A stretch of 64,000 nt of DNA from Schlegelella_A sp036263655. Its GTDB lineage: Bacteria > Pseudomonadota > Gammaproteobacteria > Burkholderiales > Burkholderiaceae_C. The stretch covers positions 124,001-188,000 of the forward strand of contig DATAGP010000009.1 in NCBI GenBank assembly GCA_036263655.1. Direction: 5' to 3'. Shown here piece by piece: positions 52,647 to 62,300 of this stretch (positions within the stretch are counted from its first letter, which is position 1; the number at the start of each line of letters is the position of its first letter). The translations under genes and the position numbers were made by a program. The notes beneath the pieces were generated by a model. That model searched no databases. It had not been told where the DNA came from and saw only the letters and a list, made by a program, of their open reading frames with translations.

Positions 52647-53159
52647 ATGACCAATCCGAACTCCCTCGAAAAGCGGCAGATGGCCGAGCCCCGCCCGGCG
52701 CCGGAAGGTGCCGACGTCGGCGGCATGGCCTCCACCGCCGACGCCGGCCTCGGCCGCGCGACGCAGCGCTCGACCGAGCACGCCGAGAGCGACCCGGTCG
52801 CACCGGCATCGACCGGTCATGCCAGCGGCGGCGCGCAGACGCCCCGCATCGACATGGGCGGCAAGGCCGAGCCCGGCTCTGTGCCCGGTACCACCGAGAG
52901 CACGCGCCGACCGGCCGCGGACCGGCAGGCGTCGGGTGCACCGGCATCGTCGGGCCGCGCTGCGGGCGCCGGCGGCGTGGGTGGGGCCGAACCGACAGGC
53001 AGCGGCGCGGTCGACGACGAGGACGAGGACGAGTGGCGGCACGAGCCGCGGCCCGCCGTCGACGAGAGCCCGCTGAAGTCCTTCGGCAAGTCCATCGGCG
53101 AGGCGCTGACCGGCTCCGTGGACGATCCGCCCGATCCGGCGAAGAAGGGCGGCCGCTGA
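52647..53159 (+). CDS. Disordered hypothetical protein (170 aa)
   Basis: A 170-residue protein that is Gly, Ala, Pro, Ser and Thr rich for most of its length, with an acidic DDEDEDEW stretch and a short ordered-looking C-terminal piece (SPLKSFGKSIGEALTGSV). It is likely an intrinsically disordered cytoplasmic protein. The ATG at 52647 is chosen over 52578, whose extra residues are Trp/Arg-rich and unlike the rest. It is divergent from AsmA and followed by a thioredoxin-like gene. Function unknown. Confidence 0.55.
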   Translation: MTNPNSLEKRQMAEPRPAPEGADVGGMASTADAGLGRATQRSTEHAESDPVAPASTGHASGGAQTPRIDMGGKAEPGSVPGTTESTRRPAADRQASGAPASSGRAAGAGGVGGAEPTGSGAVDDEDEDEWRHEPRPAVDESPLKSFGKSIGEALTGSVDDPPDPAKKGGR

Positions 53160-53205
53160 GGCGGGCGCCCACGCGTCCGCGACCGCCCTCCGCCAGCACC
53201 GTGCC

Positions 53206-53538
53206 ATGAGCCCGCCGCTCCCCTACCAGGCCGACGAGCCCACGCGGGCGGAGATCGATGCAATGGACGGGCCCTGCCTGCTCGAGTTCGGCACGCCGTG
53301 GTGCGGGTTCTGTCGCGCGGCGGAGCCGGCCATCGCCGTGGCGATGGCCGCCCATCCTTCGGTGCGGCACGTGAAGGTCGAGGACGGCAGCGGCCGCGCC
53401 CTCGGGCGCTCGTTCGCCGTCAGGCTCTGGCCGACGCTGATCTTCCTGCGCGACGGAAAGGAGCTCGCCCGGCTGGTCCGGCCGCGCGAGCCCGCGCCCA
53501 TCGAGGAAGCGCTCCGGGGCATCGATCCGCGCGACTGA
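53206..53538 (+). CDS. Thioredoxin-fold protein
   Basis: A 110-residue thioredoxin-family protein with active site WCGFC and the cis-proline loop in LWPTLIFLRDGKELARLVRP. It lacks a signal peptide, so it acts in the cytoplasm. The WCGFC rather than WCGPC site and short N-terminus suggest a specialised thioredoxin. It lies 46 bases after the disordered protein gene on the same strand. Confidence 0.9.
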   Translation: MSPPLPYQADEPTRAEIDAMDGPCLLEFGTPWCGFCRAAEPAIAVAMAAHPSVRHVKVEDGSGRALGRSFAVRLWPTLIFLRDGKELARLVRPREPAPIEEALRGIDPRD

Positions 53539-53648
53539 GCGCGTCCTATGCGCGCGACCGAGCACGCACGGGATCGGCGCGACCCAGCGCGCATGAACCG
53601 CCGAGCGCGGCCGCGCCGGCCGAGAGCGCGCTGCGCCGTCCCGCGTGG

Positions 53649-54014
53649 TCAGTCGGGCGTGCCGCCCGTGCGGTTGCGGTTCGGGCCCGGCGCGCCGCGC
53701 TTGCCCCAGCGGCGGTCCTGGCGGTCCGAGAAGTTGCGTGCCTTCTCGGCCTGGCGGTGCGTGAAGTTGCGGACCGACTTCCCGGCCTTGCGGGCGCGGT
53801 CGCCCAGCGTCGGGCCGCCGCCGGCGTCGCTGCGTTCGGCGACGCGAGACGACGACGTGCTGCGCGACTGCATCGCGTTGTGCTTGGCGATCGCTTCCTC
53901 GCGGTTGCGGGCGCGGCGCTCCTGGTCCGCCGCTGCGTCGTAGGTCTGCGCGGTGGCGACGCCGCAGGTGGCGAAGGCGGCGCAGGCGAGAATGAGTCGA
54001 TGCAGTTGTTTCAT
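53649..54014 (-). CDS. Small secreted basic protein (121 aa)
   Basis: A 121-residue exported protein. The signal peptide reads MKQLHRLILACAAFATCGVATA. The mature part is Arg/Lys/Asn-rich and charged, with two long helical stretches (DQERRARNREEAIAKHNAM and ARKAGKSVRNFTHRQAEKARNF). No family recognised. It is probably a periplasmic or nucleic-acid/metal-associated protein, but there is no motif. It is divergent from xthA. Confidence 0.55.
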   Translation of the reverse strand: MKQLHRLILACAAFATCGVATAQTYDAAADQERRARNREEAIAKHNAMQSRSTSSSRVAERSDAGGGPTLGDRARKAGKSVRNFTHRQAEKARNFSDRQDRRWGKRGAPGPNRNRTGGTPD

Positions 54015-54169
54015 GAGTGGCCCCTGGCGATTGACGACACGAGGCGCTGCGATCGAGCGCCGTCCGCAGGCAGTGTCGAACGCGCTCGCGCCGCGGGCAA
54101 CGACACAAGGCCTGATGATCCTGGCCGACGCCGGCCCGTCCGCGCGTCGGCGTCGCCCTACCCCGCCCC

Positions 54170-54961
54170 ATGCCCATGAAGATCGCGACCTTCAACGTCA
54201 ACGGCATCACCGCCCGCCTGCCGCGCCTGCTCGAATGGCTGGCTTCGGCACGGCCGGACATCGTCTGCCTGCAGGAGCTGAAGACCTCCGACGAGACCTT
54301 CCCCGTCGAGGCCTTGCGCGCGGCCGGCTACGGCGCGGTGTGGCACGGCCAGAAGGGCTTCAACGGCGTCGCCATCCTGGCCCGGGGCGAGCCGCCGCAG
54401 GAACGGCGGCGCGGCCTACCGGGCGACCCCGACGACACGCACAGCCGCTACATCGAGGCCGAGGCGCACGGCGTCCTGGTGGGCTCGATCTACCTGCCCA
54501 ACGGCAATCCGCAGCCGGGCCCGAAGTTCGACTACAAGCTCGCCTGGTTCGAGCGCCTGACGGAGCACGCGGCCACCCTGTTCGGCGAGCCGCGGACGGT
54601 GGTGCTCGCCGGCGACTACAACGTCGTCGCCAGCGACGAGGTCGGCGACATCTACTCGCCGCGCTCCTACAAGGACGACGCCCTGCTTCAGCCGGAAACG
54701 CGCGCGGCCTGGCGGCGCCTGCTCGAGCAGGGCTGGACCGACGCCATCGACGCGCTGCACCACGGCGAGCCCATCTACAGCTACTGGGACTACTTCCGCA
54801 ACCGCTTCGCCCGCGATGCCGGCCTCCGCATCGACCACCTCCTGCTCAACGCAGCGGCGCGGGCGCGCCTGGAGCAGGCCGGCGTCGACCGGGCGGTGCG
54901 CGCCCAGGAAAAGCCGAGCGACCACGCGCCGGCCTGGGTCCTGCTCAGCGACCAGGCCTAG
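54170..54961 (+). CDS. xthA: Exodeoxyribonuclease III
   Basis: A 263-residue AP endonuclease/3'-5' exonuclease. Family motifs are KIATFNVNGI near the N-terminus, the catalytic Glu in LQELK, the NGNPQPGPKFDYKLAW region, the AGDYNVV metal loop and the C-terminal IDHLLLN and SDHAP motifs with the general-base Asp-His pair. ATG 54170 gives MPMKIATF; ATG 54176 is equally plausible. It is convergent with ltaE, the stops overlapping by four bases. Confidence 0.96.
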   Translation: MPMKIATFNVNGITARLPRLLEWLASARPDIVCLQELKTSDETFPVEALRAAGYGAVWHGQKGFNGVAILARGEPPQERRRGLPGDPDDTHSRYIEAEAHGVLVGSIYLPNGNPQPGPKFDYKLAWFERLTEHAATLFGEPRTVVLAGDYNVVASDEVGDIYSPRSYKDDALLQPETRAAWRRLLEQGWTDAIDALHHGEPIYSYWDYFRNRFARDAGLRIDHLLLNAAARARLEQAGVDRAVRAQEKPSDHAPAWVLLSDQA

Positions 54962-55989
54962 CCTTCGTCCGCCGCGGCCGCCAGGATCCCCGCCGCCTGC
55001 AGGCACTGCGCGCGCGTCACGTCGCGGTGCGTGAGGACGCGGACCCGCCGCGCGCCGAGCGCGTTGACGAGCACGCCGCGCTCGCGTGCCGCGGCGACGA
55101 CGCGCGCCGCATCGGGCGCGCCGGCGCGCAGGGCGAAGACGATGATGTTGGTCTGCACCCGGGCGAGGTCGAGCTCGACGCCATCGGTCTCGGCCAGCCG
55201 TTCGCCGATGAGCCGGGCGTTGGCGTGGTCGACCTCGAGATCGGGCAGGTGGTGGTCGAGCGCATGCGTGCCCGCGGCGGCGAAGATGCCGACCTGGCGC
55301 ATGGCCCCGCCGAGCATGCGCCGGTGCCGCACGGCGCGCGCGATCACCTCGCGGCTGCCGGCGAGCAGGGAGCCGCTCGGTGCGCCGAGCCCCTTGGACA
55401 GCGACACGGCGACGAGGTCGAACGGCGCCGCCAGGCTCTCGACCGAGCGCCGGCTGGCGACCGCCGCGTTCCAGAGCCGGGCGCCGTCGAGGAACGTGGC
55501 GATGCCGAGCCGCCGCGCCGCGACGCAGACCGCCTCGGCCGCCTCCTGGGGGAAGACCAGGCCGCCGCCGCGGTTGTGCGTGTTCTCGATCTCGACGAGC
55601 GTCGTCGGCGGGTAGATGCCGTGCTCGCGCGGCTTCACCGCCGCGACGAACTGCTCGGCGTCGAACAGGCCGCCCTCGCCGACTTCGGTGAACTGCACCC
55701 CGGCGTTCGCCGCCGAGCCGCCGGTCTCGTGCCACACCGCATGGCTCTCGCGGCCGACGATGACGTCGTCGCCCGGCCGCGTCAGAACGCGCAGCGCCAC
55801 CTGGTTGGCCATCGTGCCGGTGGGCAGCCAGAGGGCCGCTTCTTTGCCGAGCAGGCCGGCGACGCGCTCCTGCAGCGCATTGACGCTCGGGTCGTCGCCG
55901 TACTGGTCGTCGCCCACCGGTGCCGCCGCCATCGCCTGACGCATGGCGGCAGAGGGCCGGGTGACGGTGTCGGAGCGCAGGTCGATCAT
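54958..55989 (-). CDS. ltaE: Low-specificity L-threonine aldolase
   Basis: A 343-residue PLP enzyme of fold type I. It has the N-terminal MIDLRSDTVTRPSAAMRQAM, the EIENTHNRGGG and FLDGARLWNA motifs, and Lys199 in SLSKGLGAPSGSLLAG for the PLP Schiff base. It cleaves L-threonine or allo-threonine to glycine and acetaldehyde. ATG 55989 starts the family N-terminus; the longer frame from 56181 overlaps the divergent hybrid kinase gene. Confidence 0.95.
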   Translation of the reverse strand: MIDLRSDTVTRPSAAMRQAMAAAPVGDDQYGDDPSVNALQERVAGLLGKEAALWLPTGTMANQVALRVLTRPGDDVIVGRESHAVWHETGGSAANAGVQFTEVGEGGLFDAEQFVAAVKPREHGIYPPTTLVEIENTHNRGGGLVFPQEAAEAVCVAARRLGIATFLDGARLWNAAVASRRSVESLAAPFDLVAVSLSKGLGAPSGSLLAGSREVIARAVRHRRMLGGAMRQVGIFAAAGTHALDHHLPDLEVDHANARLIGERLAETDGVELDLARVQTNIIVFALRAGAPDAARVVAAARERGVLVNALGARRVRVLTHRDVTRAQCLQAAGILAAAADEG

Positions 55990-56071
55990 CGCGGCGGGTC
56001 CCAGGAGTGGATGAAGACGACGGGGTCGCGCCGTATCATCGCCGCCCTCCCCGCCCCGCTCAAGCGGCCCC

Positions 56072-59000
56072 ATGAACCCACATCCCCGCGCCGGTCCGGG
56101 ACGCGCCCGGCGCCCCCTCGCGCCCTTGCCCACCGGCGTCTTCGCCGGCTTCCTGGTGGCGGTGGCCGCCGTCCTCGTCACGGCCTTCCTCGCCTATGCC
56201 TCGCTCACCGATCGCTCGGCGACGGCCGAGCGCACGACGAAGGCCTACGAGCTGCTCGGGCGCATCCAGAACGTGCTGTCGCTGGTGAAGGACGCCGAGA
56301 CCGGCCAGCGCGGCTACCTGCTCACGGGCAACGAGGCCTACCTCGAGCCGTACAACCAGGCGCGCGCGGCCGTGCCGGAGCAGATCGCCGGACTGCGCGG
56401 GCTGCTGGCCGGCAAGCCCGAGCAGACGACCCGCATCGATGCGCTCGCCGCGGCAGCCAAGGAGAAGCTCGACGAGGTCGAGCAGACCATCGCCCTGCGC
56501 CGCGCCGGCGACCTCGAGGCGGCCCTGGCCATCGTCCGCACCGACCGTGGCCGCGCCGCCATGAATCGGGTCCGCTCGCTGGTCGGCGAGATGGAGAGCG
56601 CGGGCGGCCTGGAGCTGGCCGCGCGCCACCTCGAGTGGCAGGAGGCGGCACGAGCCTCGTTCCTCGTCACCTTCGGCGGCTCGGCGCTCCTTCTCGTGCT
56701 GATCGGTGTCGCGGCCTGGTCGGCCTGGCGCAACCACCGCCTCGGCGAGGAGCAGGTGTGGCTGCGCTCGGGCCAGAGCGCGCTCGTCGAGCGGATGCAG
56801 GGCGACCAGCGCCTCGACGCCCTCGGCGCCAAGGTGCTCGACTTCCTGGTCGACTTCCTCGATGCGCAGGTCGCCGCGCTCTACGTCAAGGAGACCCCGC
56901 AGCACCTGCGCCGCATCGCCGCCTACGCGATCGACCCGCAGCTGCGCGAGGTAGTCGAGGCCGGCACCGGCCTGCTCGGCCAGGCGGCGAAGGACAACCG
57001 GGCCCTGCACGTGCGCGACGTGCCGCCGGGCTACCTGGTGGTGAGCTCGAGCCTCGGCAGCGCGACGGCGCAGGAGGTGCTGATCGTGCCGGCCTCGGTC
57101 GACGGGCGCGTGCAGGCGGTGATCGAGCTCGGCTTCCTGCGCCGCGTGACGGCGCTCGAGCACGACTTCCTGGGCCAGGTGTCGGAGGCGGTCGCCGTCG
57201 CCATCCGCGCCTCTCGCGACCGCACCCGCCTCGAGGAGCTGCTCGAGGAGACGCAGCGCCAGGCCGAGGAGCTGCAGGCGCAGCAGGAAGAGCTTCGTGT
57301 CAGCAACGAGGAGCTCGAGGAGCAGGGCCGCGCTCTCAAGGAGTCGCAGGCGACTTTGGAGGCGCAGCAGACCGAGCTCGAGGCGAGCAACTCGCAGCTG
57401 GAGGCGCACGCGCGGCTCCTCGAGGAGCAGAAGGAGGAGCTGTCCCGGTCGCAGGCGGCGCTGACCGAGAAGGCGGCCGACCTCGAGCGCGCCAGCCTCT
57501 ACAAGAGCGAGTTCCTGGCCAACATGAGCCACGAGCTGCGGACGCCGCTCAACTCGACCCTGATCCTGGCCAAGCTCCTGGCCGACAACAAGGACGGCAA
57601 TCTCACTCCCGAGCAGGTCCGCTTCGCCGAGACCATCTGCTCGGCCGGCAACGACCTGCTCGAGCTCATCAACGACGTGCTCGACCTGTCGAAGATCGAG
57701 GCCGGCAAGGCCGACATCGCGCCGGAGCGGGTCACCCTGGTGCGCCTGGTCGACGGTCTGCTGAAGAGCTTCGAGCCGCAGGCACGCGACAAGGGGCTGG
57801 CCCTCCGCGTCGAGATCGCGCCGGGCACGCCGGAGCGCATCGAGACCGACGGCCAGCGCCTCGGCCAGATCCTCCGCAACCTGCTCTCCAACGCCATCAA
57901 GTTCACCGATCGCGGCGAGGTCTCCCTCCAGGTCTCGGCCGCAGGTCCCGACCGCATCGCCTTCGCGGTGCACGACACCGGCATCGGCATCCCGGAGGAC
58001 AAGCACGAGCTCGTCTTCGAGGCGTTCCAGCAGGGCGACGGCAGCACGCACCGGCGCTACGGCGGCACCGGCCTCGGCCTGTCGATCTCGCGCGACCTGA
58101 CCGAGTTGCTGGGCGGCGAGCTCGCGCTGCAGAGCAGCCCCGGCAAGGGGAGCGTGTTCACGCTGACCCTGCCGCGCGTCTACGCCGGTGCGGCGCCGTC
58201 GAGCGCCGAGCCGCGGCGACCGGCGTCAATGCTGCGGGCTGCTGCGAAGTCGGCGGAGCCGAGGCCGACGCCTGCCCCCGACGCGGCGCCGCCGCTGCCG
58301 GCGCCGTCGTCGGGCCCTGGCGCGATCGCGCTGCCCCCGGGCGCCGCCGCGCGCCCGCCGCGCCCGGCCCGCGGCGCGCCGCGGCCGACGTCGTGCCCGG
58401 CCCCTGCGGCGAGCCACGTCCCCGACGACCGCGGTCATCTCGCGTCGGCGGCGCGCCTGATCCTGGTCATCGAGGACGACGTCCGCTTCGCCGCGATCCT
58501 GCGCGACCTGGCGCACGAGCTCGGCTTCCAGTGCGTGGTCGCGCACTCGGCGCGCGAAGGCCTGGCGGCCGCGACCGAGTACCGGCCGAGCGCGATCCTG
58601 CTCGACATGAACCTGCCCGACCACTCGGGCCTCGGCGTCCTCGATCAGCTCAAGCGCAATCCGCTCACCCGGCACATCCCGGTCCATGTCGCCTCGGTCG
58701 CCGACTACGCGCAGCAGGCGATGGAGCGCGGCGCCGTCGGCTACGCGCTGAAGCCGGTCAAGCGCGAGGACCTGGTTGAGGCGCTGAAGCGCCTCGAGGC
58801 CAAGTTCACGCAGGGCCTGCGCCGCCTGCTGATCGTCGAGGACGATCCCGATCAGCGCGGCGCCATGAAGCAGCTGCTCGCCAACGCGCGCACCGAGATC
58901 ACGACGGCCGAGAATGCTGTCGAGGCGCTCGAGCACTTGCGCCGGACCACCTTCGACTGCATGGTCATGGACCTCAACCTGCCGGACCTGAGCGGCTACG

Positions 59001-59638
59001 AATTGCTCGAGAAGATGGCCGAGCAGGACGAGGTCGCGTTCCCGCCGGTGATCGTCTACACCGGCCGGGCCCTGACCCGCGACGAGGAGCTGGCGCTCGG
59101 CCGCTACTCCAAGTCCATCATCGTCAAGGGCGCGCACTCGCCCGAGCGCCTGCTCGACGAGGTCACCCTCTTCCTGCACCAGGTCGAGACGGAGCTGCCG
59201 CCGGCGAGCCAGCGCATGCTGAAGGCGGCGCGCGACCGCGAATCGGCCTTCGACGGCCGGCGCATCCTCATCGTCGAGGACGACGTGCGCAACGTCTTCG
59301 CCCTGTCGAGCATCCTCGAGCCGAAGGGCGTGAAGGTCGAGATCGCGCGCAACGGACGCGAGGCCCTCGAGGCCCTGGCCCACCATGCCAACGGCGCCGG
59401 CTCGCCGATCGACCTCGTCCTGATGGACGTCATGATGCCGGAGATGGACGGCCTGACGGCGATGCGAGAGATCAGGAAACGCGCCGAGTGGAAGAAGCTG
59501 CCGATCATCGCCCTGACGGCGAAGGCGATGCGCGACGACCAGGAGAAGTGCCTCGACGCCGGGGCCAACGACTACATCGCCAAGCCGCTCGACGTCGACA
59601 AGCTGCTCTCCCTGGTGCGGGTCTGGATGCCCGCCTAG
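56072..59638 (+). CDS. Membrane hybrid histidine kinase with CHASE3, GAF and three receivers
   Basis: A 1188-residue sensor kinase. Two membrane helices (about residues 22-44 and 205-225) bracket a CHASE3 sensor (ETGQRGYLLTGNEAYLEPYNQA). A GAF-like domain (about 250-380) and a long coiled coil (about 385-470, rich in Glu/Gln/Leu) lead to HisKA His487 (MSHELRTPLN) and a HATPase with DTGIGIPE and GGTGLGLSIS. A Pro/Ala linker is followed by three receivers opening with VIEDDVRF, IVEDDPDQ and IVEDDVRN near residues 798, 920 and 1066. It is the first gene of a signalling operon with cheR, cheB and a receiver-kinase. Confidence 0.94.
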   Translation: MNPHPRAGPGRARRPLAPLPTGVFAGFLVAVAAVLVTAFLAYASLTDRSATAERTTKAYELLGRIQNVLSLVKDAETGQRGYLLTGNEAYLEPYNQARAAVPEQIAGLRGLLAGKPEQTTRIDALAAAAKEKLDEVEQTIALRRAGDLEAALAIVRTDRGRAAMNRVRSLVGEMESAGGLELAARHLEWQEAARASFLVTFGGSALLLVLIGVAAWSAWRNHRLGEEQVWLRSGQSALVERMQGDQRLDALGAKVLDFLVDFLDAQVAALYVKETPQHLRRIAAYAIDPQLREVVEAGTGLLGQAAKDNRALHVRDVPPGYLVVSSSLGSATAQEVLIVPASVDGRVQAVIELGFLRRVTALEHDFLGQVSEAVAVAIRASRDRTRLEELLEETQRQAEELQAQQEELRVSNEELEEQGRALKESQATLEAQQTELEASNSQLEAHARLLEEQKEELSRSQAALTEKAADLERASLYKSEFLANMSHELRTPLNSTLILAKLLADNKDGNLTPEQVRFAETICSAGNDLLELINDVLDLSKIEAGKADIAPERVTLVRLVDGLLKSFEPQARDKGLALRVEIAPGTPERIETDGQRLGQILRNLLSNAIKFTDRGEVSLQVSAAGPDRIAFAVHDTGIGIPEDKHELVFEAFQQGDGSTHRRYGGTGLGLSISRDLTELLGGELALQSSPGKGSVFTLTLPRVYAGAAPSSAEPRRPASMLRAAAKSAEPRPTPAPDAAPPLPAPSSGPGAIALPPGAAARPPRPARGAPRPTSCPAPAASHVPDDRGHLASAARLILVIEDDVRFAAILRDLAHELGFQCVVAHSAREGLAAATEYRPSAILLDMNLPDHSGLGVLDQLKRNPLTRHIPVHVASVADYAQQAMERGAVGYALKPVKREDLVEALKRLEAKFTQGLRRLLIVEDDPDQRGAMKQLLANARTEITTAENAVEALEHLRRTTFDCMVMDLNLPDLSGYELLEKMAEQDEVAFPPVIVYTGRALTRDEELALGRYSKSIIVKGAHSPERLLDEVTLFLHQVETELPPASQRMLKAARDRESAFDGRRILIVEDDVRNVFALSSILEPKGVKVEIARNGREALEALAHHANGAGSPIDLVLMDVMMPEMDGLTAMREIRKRAEWKKLPIIALTAKAMRDDQEKCLDAGANDYIAKPLDVDKLLSLVRVWMPA

Positions 59639-59650
59639 CCGAGTCGAGCC

Positions 59651-60490
59651 ATGGGACCCGCGGTGACCGCCGGCGACTCCGACATCGAGCTTCAGCTGCT
59701 CGTCGAGGCCATCTACCTCAAGTACCACTACGACTTCCGCGCCTACGCGCGGGCGTCGCTGAAGCGGCGCCTCGGCACGGCGATGGCGCGCTTCGGCTGC
59801 GACAGCCTGTCGCAGCTGCAGGACCGCATCCTCGACGAGCCGGGCGCCTTCGCGCGCCTGCTCGAATTCCTGACGGTGCAGGTGAGCGACATGTTCCGCG
59901 ACCCGTCGTACTTCCTGTCGCTGCGCACGACCGTGCTGCCGCTCCTGCGCACCTACCCGTCCCTGAAGGTGTGGGTCGCCGGCTGCAGCTCGGGCGAGGA
60001 GGTGTACTCGCTGGCGATCCTGCTCCGCGAGGAAGAGCTCCTGCCGCGCACCCTCATCTACGCGACCGACATCAACGCCTCGGCGCTGCAGAAGGCCGAG
60101 GCCGGCGTCTACGAGCTCGACCGGGTGGCCGGCTTCACCGAGAACCACCGGCGCGCCGGCGCCCGATCGTCGCTCTCGGACTACTACACCGCGCGCTACG
60201 GCAAGGCGGTCTTCGACAAGTCGCTGCGCAAGCACATCGTGTTCTCCGACCACAGCCTGGCCACCGACAGCGTCTTCGCCGAGGTCCAGCTGGTCTCCTG
60301 CCGCAACGTGATGATCTACTTCGACCGCGAGCTGCAGGACCGCGCCCTGGGCCTGTTCCGCGAGGCGCTGTGCCGCAAGGGCATCCTCGGCATCGGCGCC
60401 AAGGAATCGGTGCGCTTCTCGGCGCATGCCGACGCCTTCGACGAGCTGGTGCGCGAGGACCGCATCTACCAGAAGCGGGACGCGGCGTGA
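59651..60490 (+). CDS. cheR: CheR-type protein-glutamate methyltransferase
   Basis: A 279-residue SAM-dependent methyltransferase. The N-terminal helical domain (EAIYLKYHYDFRAYARASLKRRL) and LTVQVSDMFRDPSYF are CheR hallmarks. The SAM site is WVAGCSSGEEVYSLAILL, and SCRNVMIYFDRELQ is the other family block. It lies 12 bases after the hybrid kinase and overlaps cheB (GTGA). No chemoreceptor or CheA is in the window, so the target may be a kinase of the same operon or an unlinked receptor. Confidence 0.94.
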   Translation: MGPAVTAGDSDIELQLLVEAIYLKYHYDFRAYARASLKRRLGTAMARFGCDSLSQLQDRILDEPGAFARLLEFLTVQVSDMFRDPSYFLSLRTTVLPLLRTYPSLKVWVAGCSSGEEVYSLAILLREEELLPRTLIYATDINASALQKAEAGVYELDRVAGFTENHRRAGARSSLSDYYTARYGKAVFDKSLRKHIVFSDHSLATDSVFAEVQLVSCRNVMIYFDRELQDRALGLFREALCRKGILGIGAKESVRFSAHADAFDELVREDRIYQKRDAA

Positions 60491-61083
60491 ACGCTGCCGC
60501 CGGACGGCCCGGCCGGATCGATGCCATCGCGATCGGCACGTCGGCCGGCGGCGTCGACGCGCTGTCGGCCCTGCTGCCGGCCTTGCCGAAGGACTTGCGC
60601 GCCTCGGTCTTCGTCGTCGTGCACCTGCCCCGCGACCGGCCGAGCCGCCTCGCCTCGATCTTCCAGGGCAAGTGCCTCCTGCCGGTCCTGGAGGCCCAGG
60701 ACAAGGAACCCGTCGCCCCCGGGACGGTCTACATCGCACCCCCTGACTATCATCTGCTCCTCGACGACGGCCCCGTGCTTGCCCTGTCCACCGATGAACC
60801 CGTCAACTACTCCCGCCCCGCCATCGACGTCCTCTTCGAGTCGGCCGCCGACCTGTACCGGGGGCGCCTGCTCGGCATGGTCCTGACGGGCGGCAACCAG
60901 GACGGCGCGGCGGGCCTCCAGGCGGTGCAAAGACGCGGCGGGACGACGGTGGTGCAGGACCCGCAGAGCGCGCAGGTGCCCCTGATGCCCGCATCCGCGC
61001 TGCAGCGGGTGAAGGCCGACCACGTGCTCCCGCTCGCCGGCATCGCCGAGCTGCTGCGCACGCTCGGAGGGCGAGGCGCATGA
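60487..61083 (+). CDS. cheB: CheB-type methylesterase without receiver domain
   Basis: A 198-residue catalytic domain only. The triad is recognisable as Ser in AIGTSAGGVDAL, His in VVHLPRDRPSRLA and Asp in LTGGNQDGAAGLQ. There is no N-terminal receiver, so it cannot be phosphorylated like standard CheB. The gene starts with GTG overlapping the cheR stop, and its own stop overlaps the next gene by ATGA, so all four genes are coupled. It probably counteracts CheR on the same substrate (inference). Confidence 0.92.
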   Translation: MNAAAGRPGRIDAIAIGTSAGGVDALSALLPALPKDLRASVFVVVHLPRDRPSRLASIFQGKCLLPVLEAQDKEPVAPGTVYIAPPDYHLLLDDGPVLALSTDEPVNYSRPAIDVLFESAADLYRGRLLGMVLTGGNQDGAAGLQAVQRRGGTTVVQDPQSAQVPLMPASALQRVKADHVLPLAGIAELLRTLGGRGA

Positions 61084-62300
61084 GCACGGTCCGCCTGCCG
61101 CCGGCCGAACTGCCGCCGCCGGCGCCGGTGAAGTGCCTGCTCGTCGACGACCTCGACGAGAACCTGCTGGTTCTCGCCGCCCTGCTCCGCCGGCCCGGCC
61201 TGGAGCTGCTGCTCGCCCGCTCCGGCCCGGAAGCCCTCGAGCTGCTGCTGCAGCACGATGTCGCGCTGGCGTTTCTCGACGTGCACATGCCCGACATGGA
61301 CGGCTTCGAGCTGGCCGAGCTGATGCGGGGCAGCGAGCGCACTCGTCATGTCCCCATCATCTTCGTCACCGCCGGCGAGCACGACCAGCGGCGCGTCTTC
61401 AAGGGCTACGATAGCGGCGCGGTCGACTTCCTGCACAAGCCCATCGAGCCGCGGGTCCTGACCAACAAGGCCGAGGTGTTCTTCCAGCTGCACCAGCAGA
61501 AGCAGCAGCTCGCCCAGCAGCTGCTGGAACGGACCGAGACGCTGCGCCTCAGCGAGATGCTGATGGCGATGCTGGGGCACGACCTGCGCGGGCCGCTCAG
61601 CGCGATGCTGATGTCGGCGATGGTGCTCGAGCGGCGAGCCGAGAGCGACGCCTCGCGCGAAGCGGCGGGCCGCATCCTGCAGAGCGGCAAGCGCATGAGC
61701 CGCATGATCGGCGACCTGCTCGACCTGGCGCGGGCCCGGCTCGCCGGCGGCATCGCCGTCCATCGCCAGCCAGCCGACCTCGGCGCCGTGGTCCAGCGCG
61801 TCGTGCACGAATGCCGCAGCTCGTCGCCCGAGCGAGAGGTGGAGTGGCAGCAGGAAGGCAGCGCCGACGGCGAGTGGGACGCCGACCGGCTCGCGCAGGT
61901 GGCATCGAACCTCATCGGCAACGCCCTGCGCCACGGCGAGGCGAGCGAGCCGATCCGGGTCCGGCTCGACGGCGCCGCCCCGTCCGCTGTCGTGCTGTCG
62001 GTCGGCAATGCCGGGACCATCCCGCCGGACGTCCTGCCGCACATCTTCGATCCCTTCCGCAGCGGGCGGCTGCAGGCCGGCGTCGACGCCGGCCTGGGCA
62101 TCGGCCTCTACATCGTGCAGCAGATCGTGCTCGCGCATGGCGGGAAGGTCGACGTCTCGTCCGAGCCCGACCGCGGCACGGTGTTCAAGGTGACCCTGCC
62201 GCGGCAGCCGGCCGTCTCGTCCGCGATCCCGTCGCGCGCATCGGTGCCGGCGGCGGCGGCCGAGGCGCCGACGGCGACGCCGAGCTCGGCTCAGAGGTAG
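61080..62300 (+). CDS. Receiver-histidine kinase
   Basis: A 406-residue soluble protein. An N-terminal receiver has Asp67 as phosphoacceptor (ALAFLDVHMPDMDG) and Lys120 (FLHKPIE). A short coiled coil leads to HisKA His167 (MLGHDLRGPLSAM) and a HATPase with the N box ASNLIGNALRH and a G2-like GLGIGLYIVQQI. The order REC-HisKA-HATPase suggests it receives phosphate from the CHASE3 hybrid kinase and feeds another receiver. A Pro/Ala tail follows. Its end overlaps the convergent UvrA gene by ten bases. Confidence 0.93.
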   Translation: MSTVRLPPAELPPPAPVKCLLVDDLDENLLVLAALLRRPGLELLLARSGPEALELLLQHDVALAFLDVHMPDMDGFELAELMRGSERTRHVPIIFVTAGEHDQRRVFKGYDSGAVDFLHKPIEPRVLTNKAEVFFQLHQQKQQLAQQLLERTETLRLSEMLMAMLGHDLRGPLSAMLMSAMVLERRAESDASREAAGRILQSGKRMSRMIGDLLDLARARLAGGIAVHRQPADLGAVVQRVVHECRSSSPEREVEWQQEGSADGEWDADRLAQVASNLIGNALRHGEASEPIRVRLDGAAPSAVVLSVGNAGTIPPDVLPHIFDPFRSGRLQAGVDAGLGIGLYIVQQIVLAHGGKVDVSSEPDRGTVFKVTLPRQPAVSSAIPSRASVPAAAAEAPTATPSSAQR

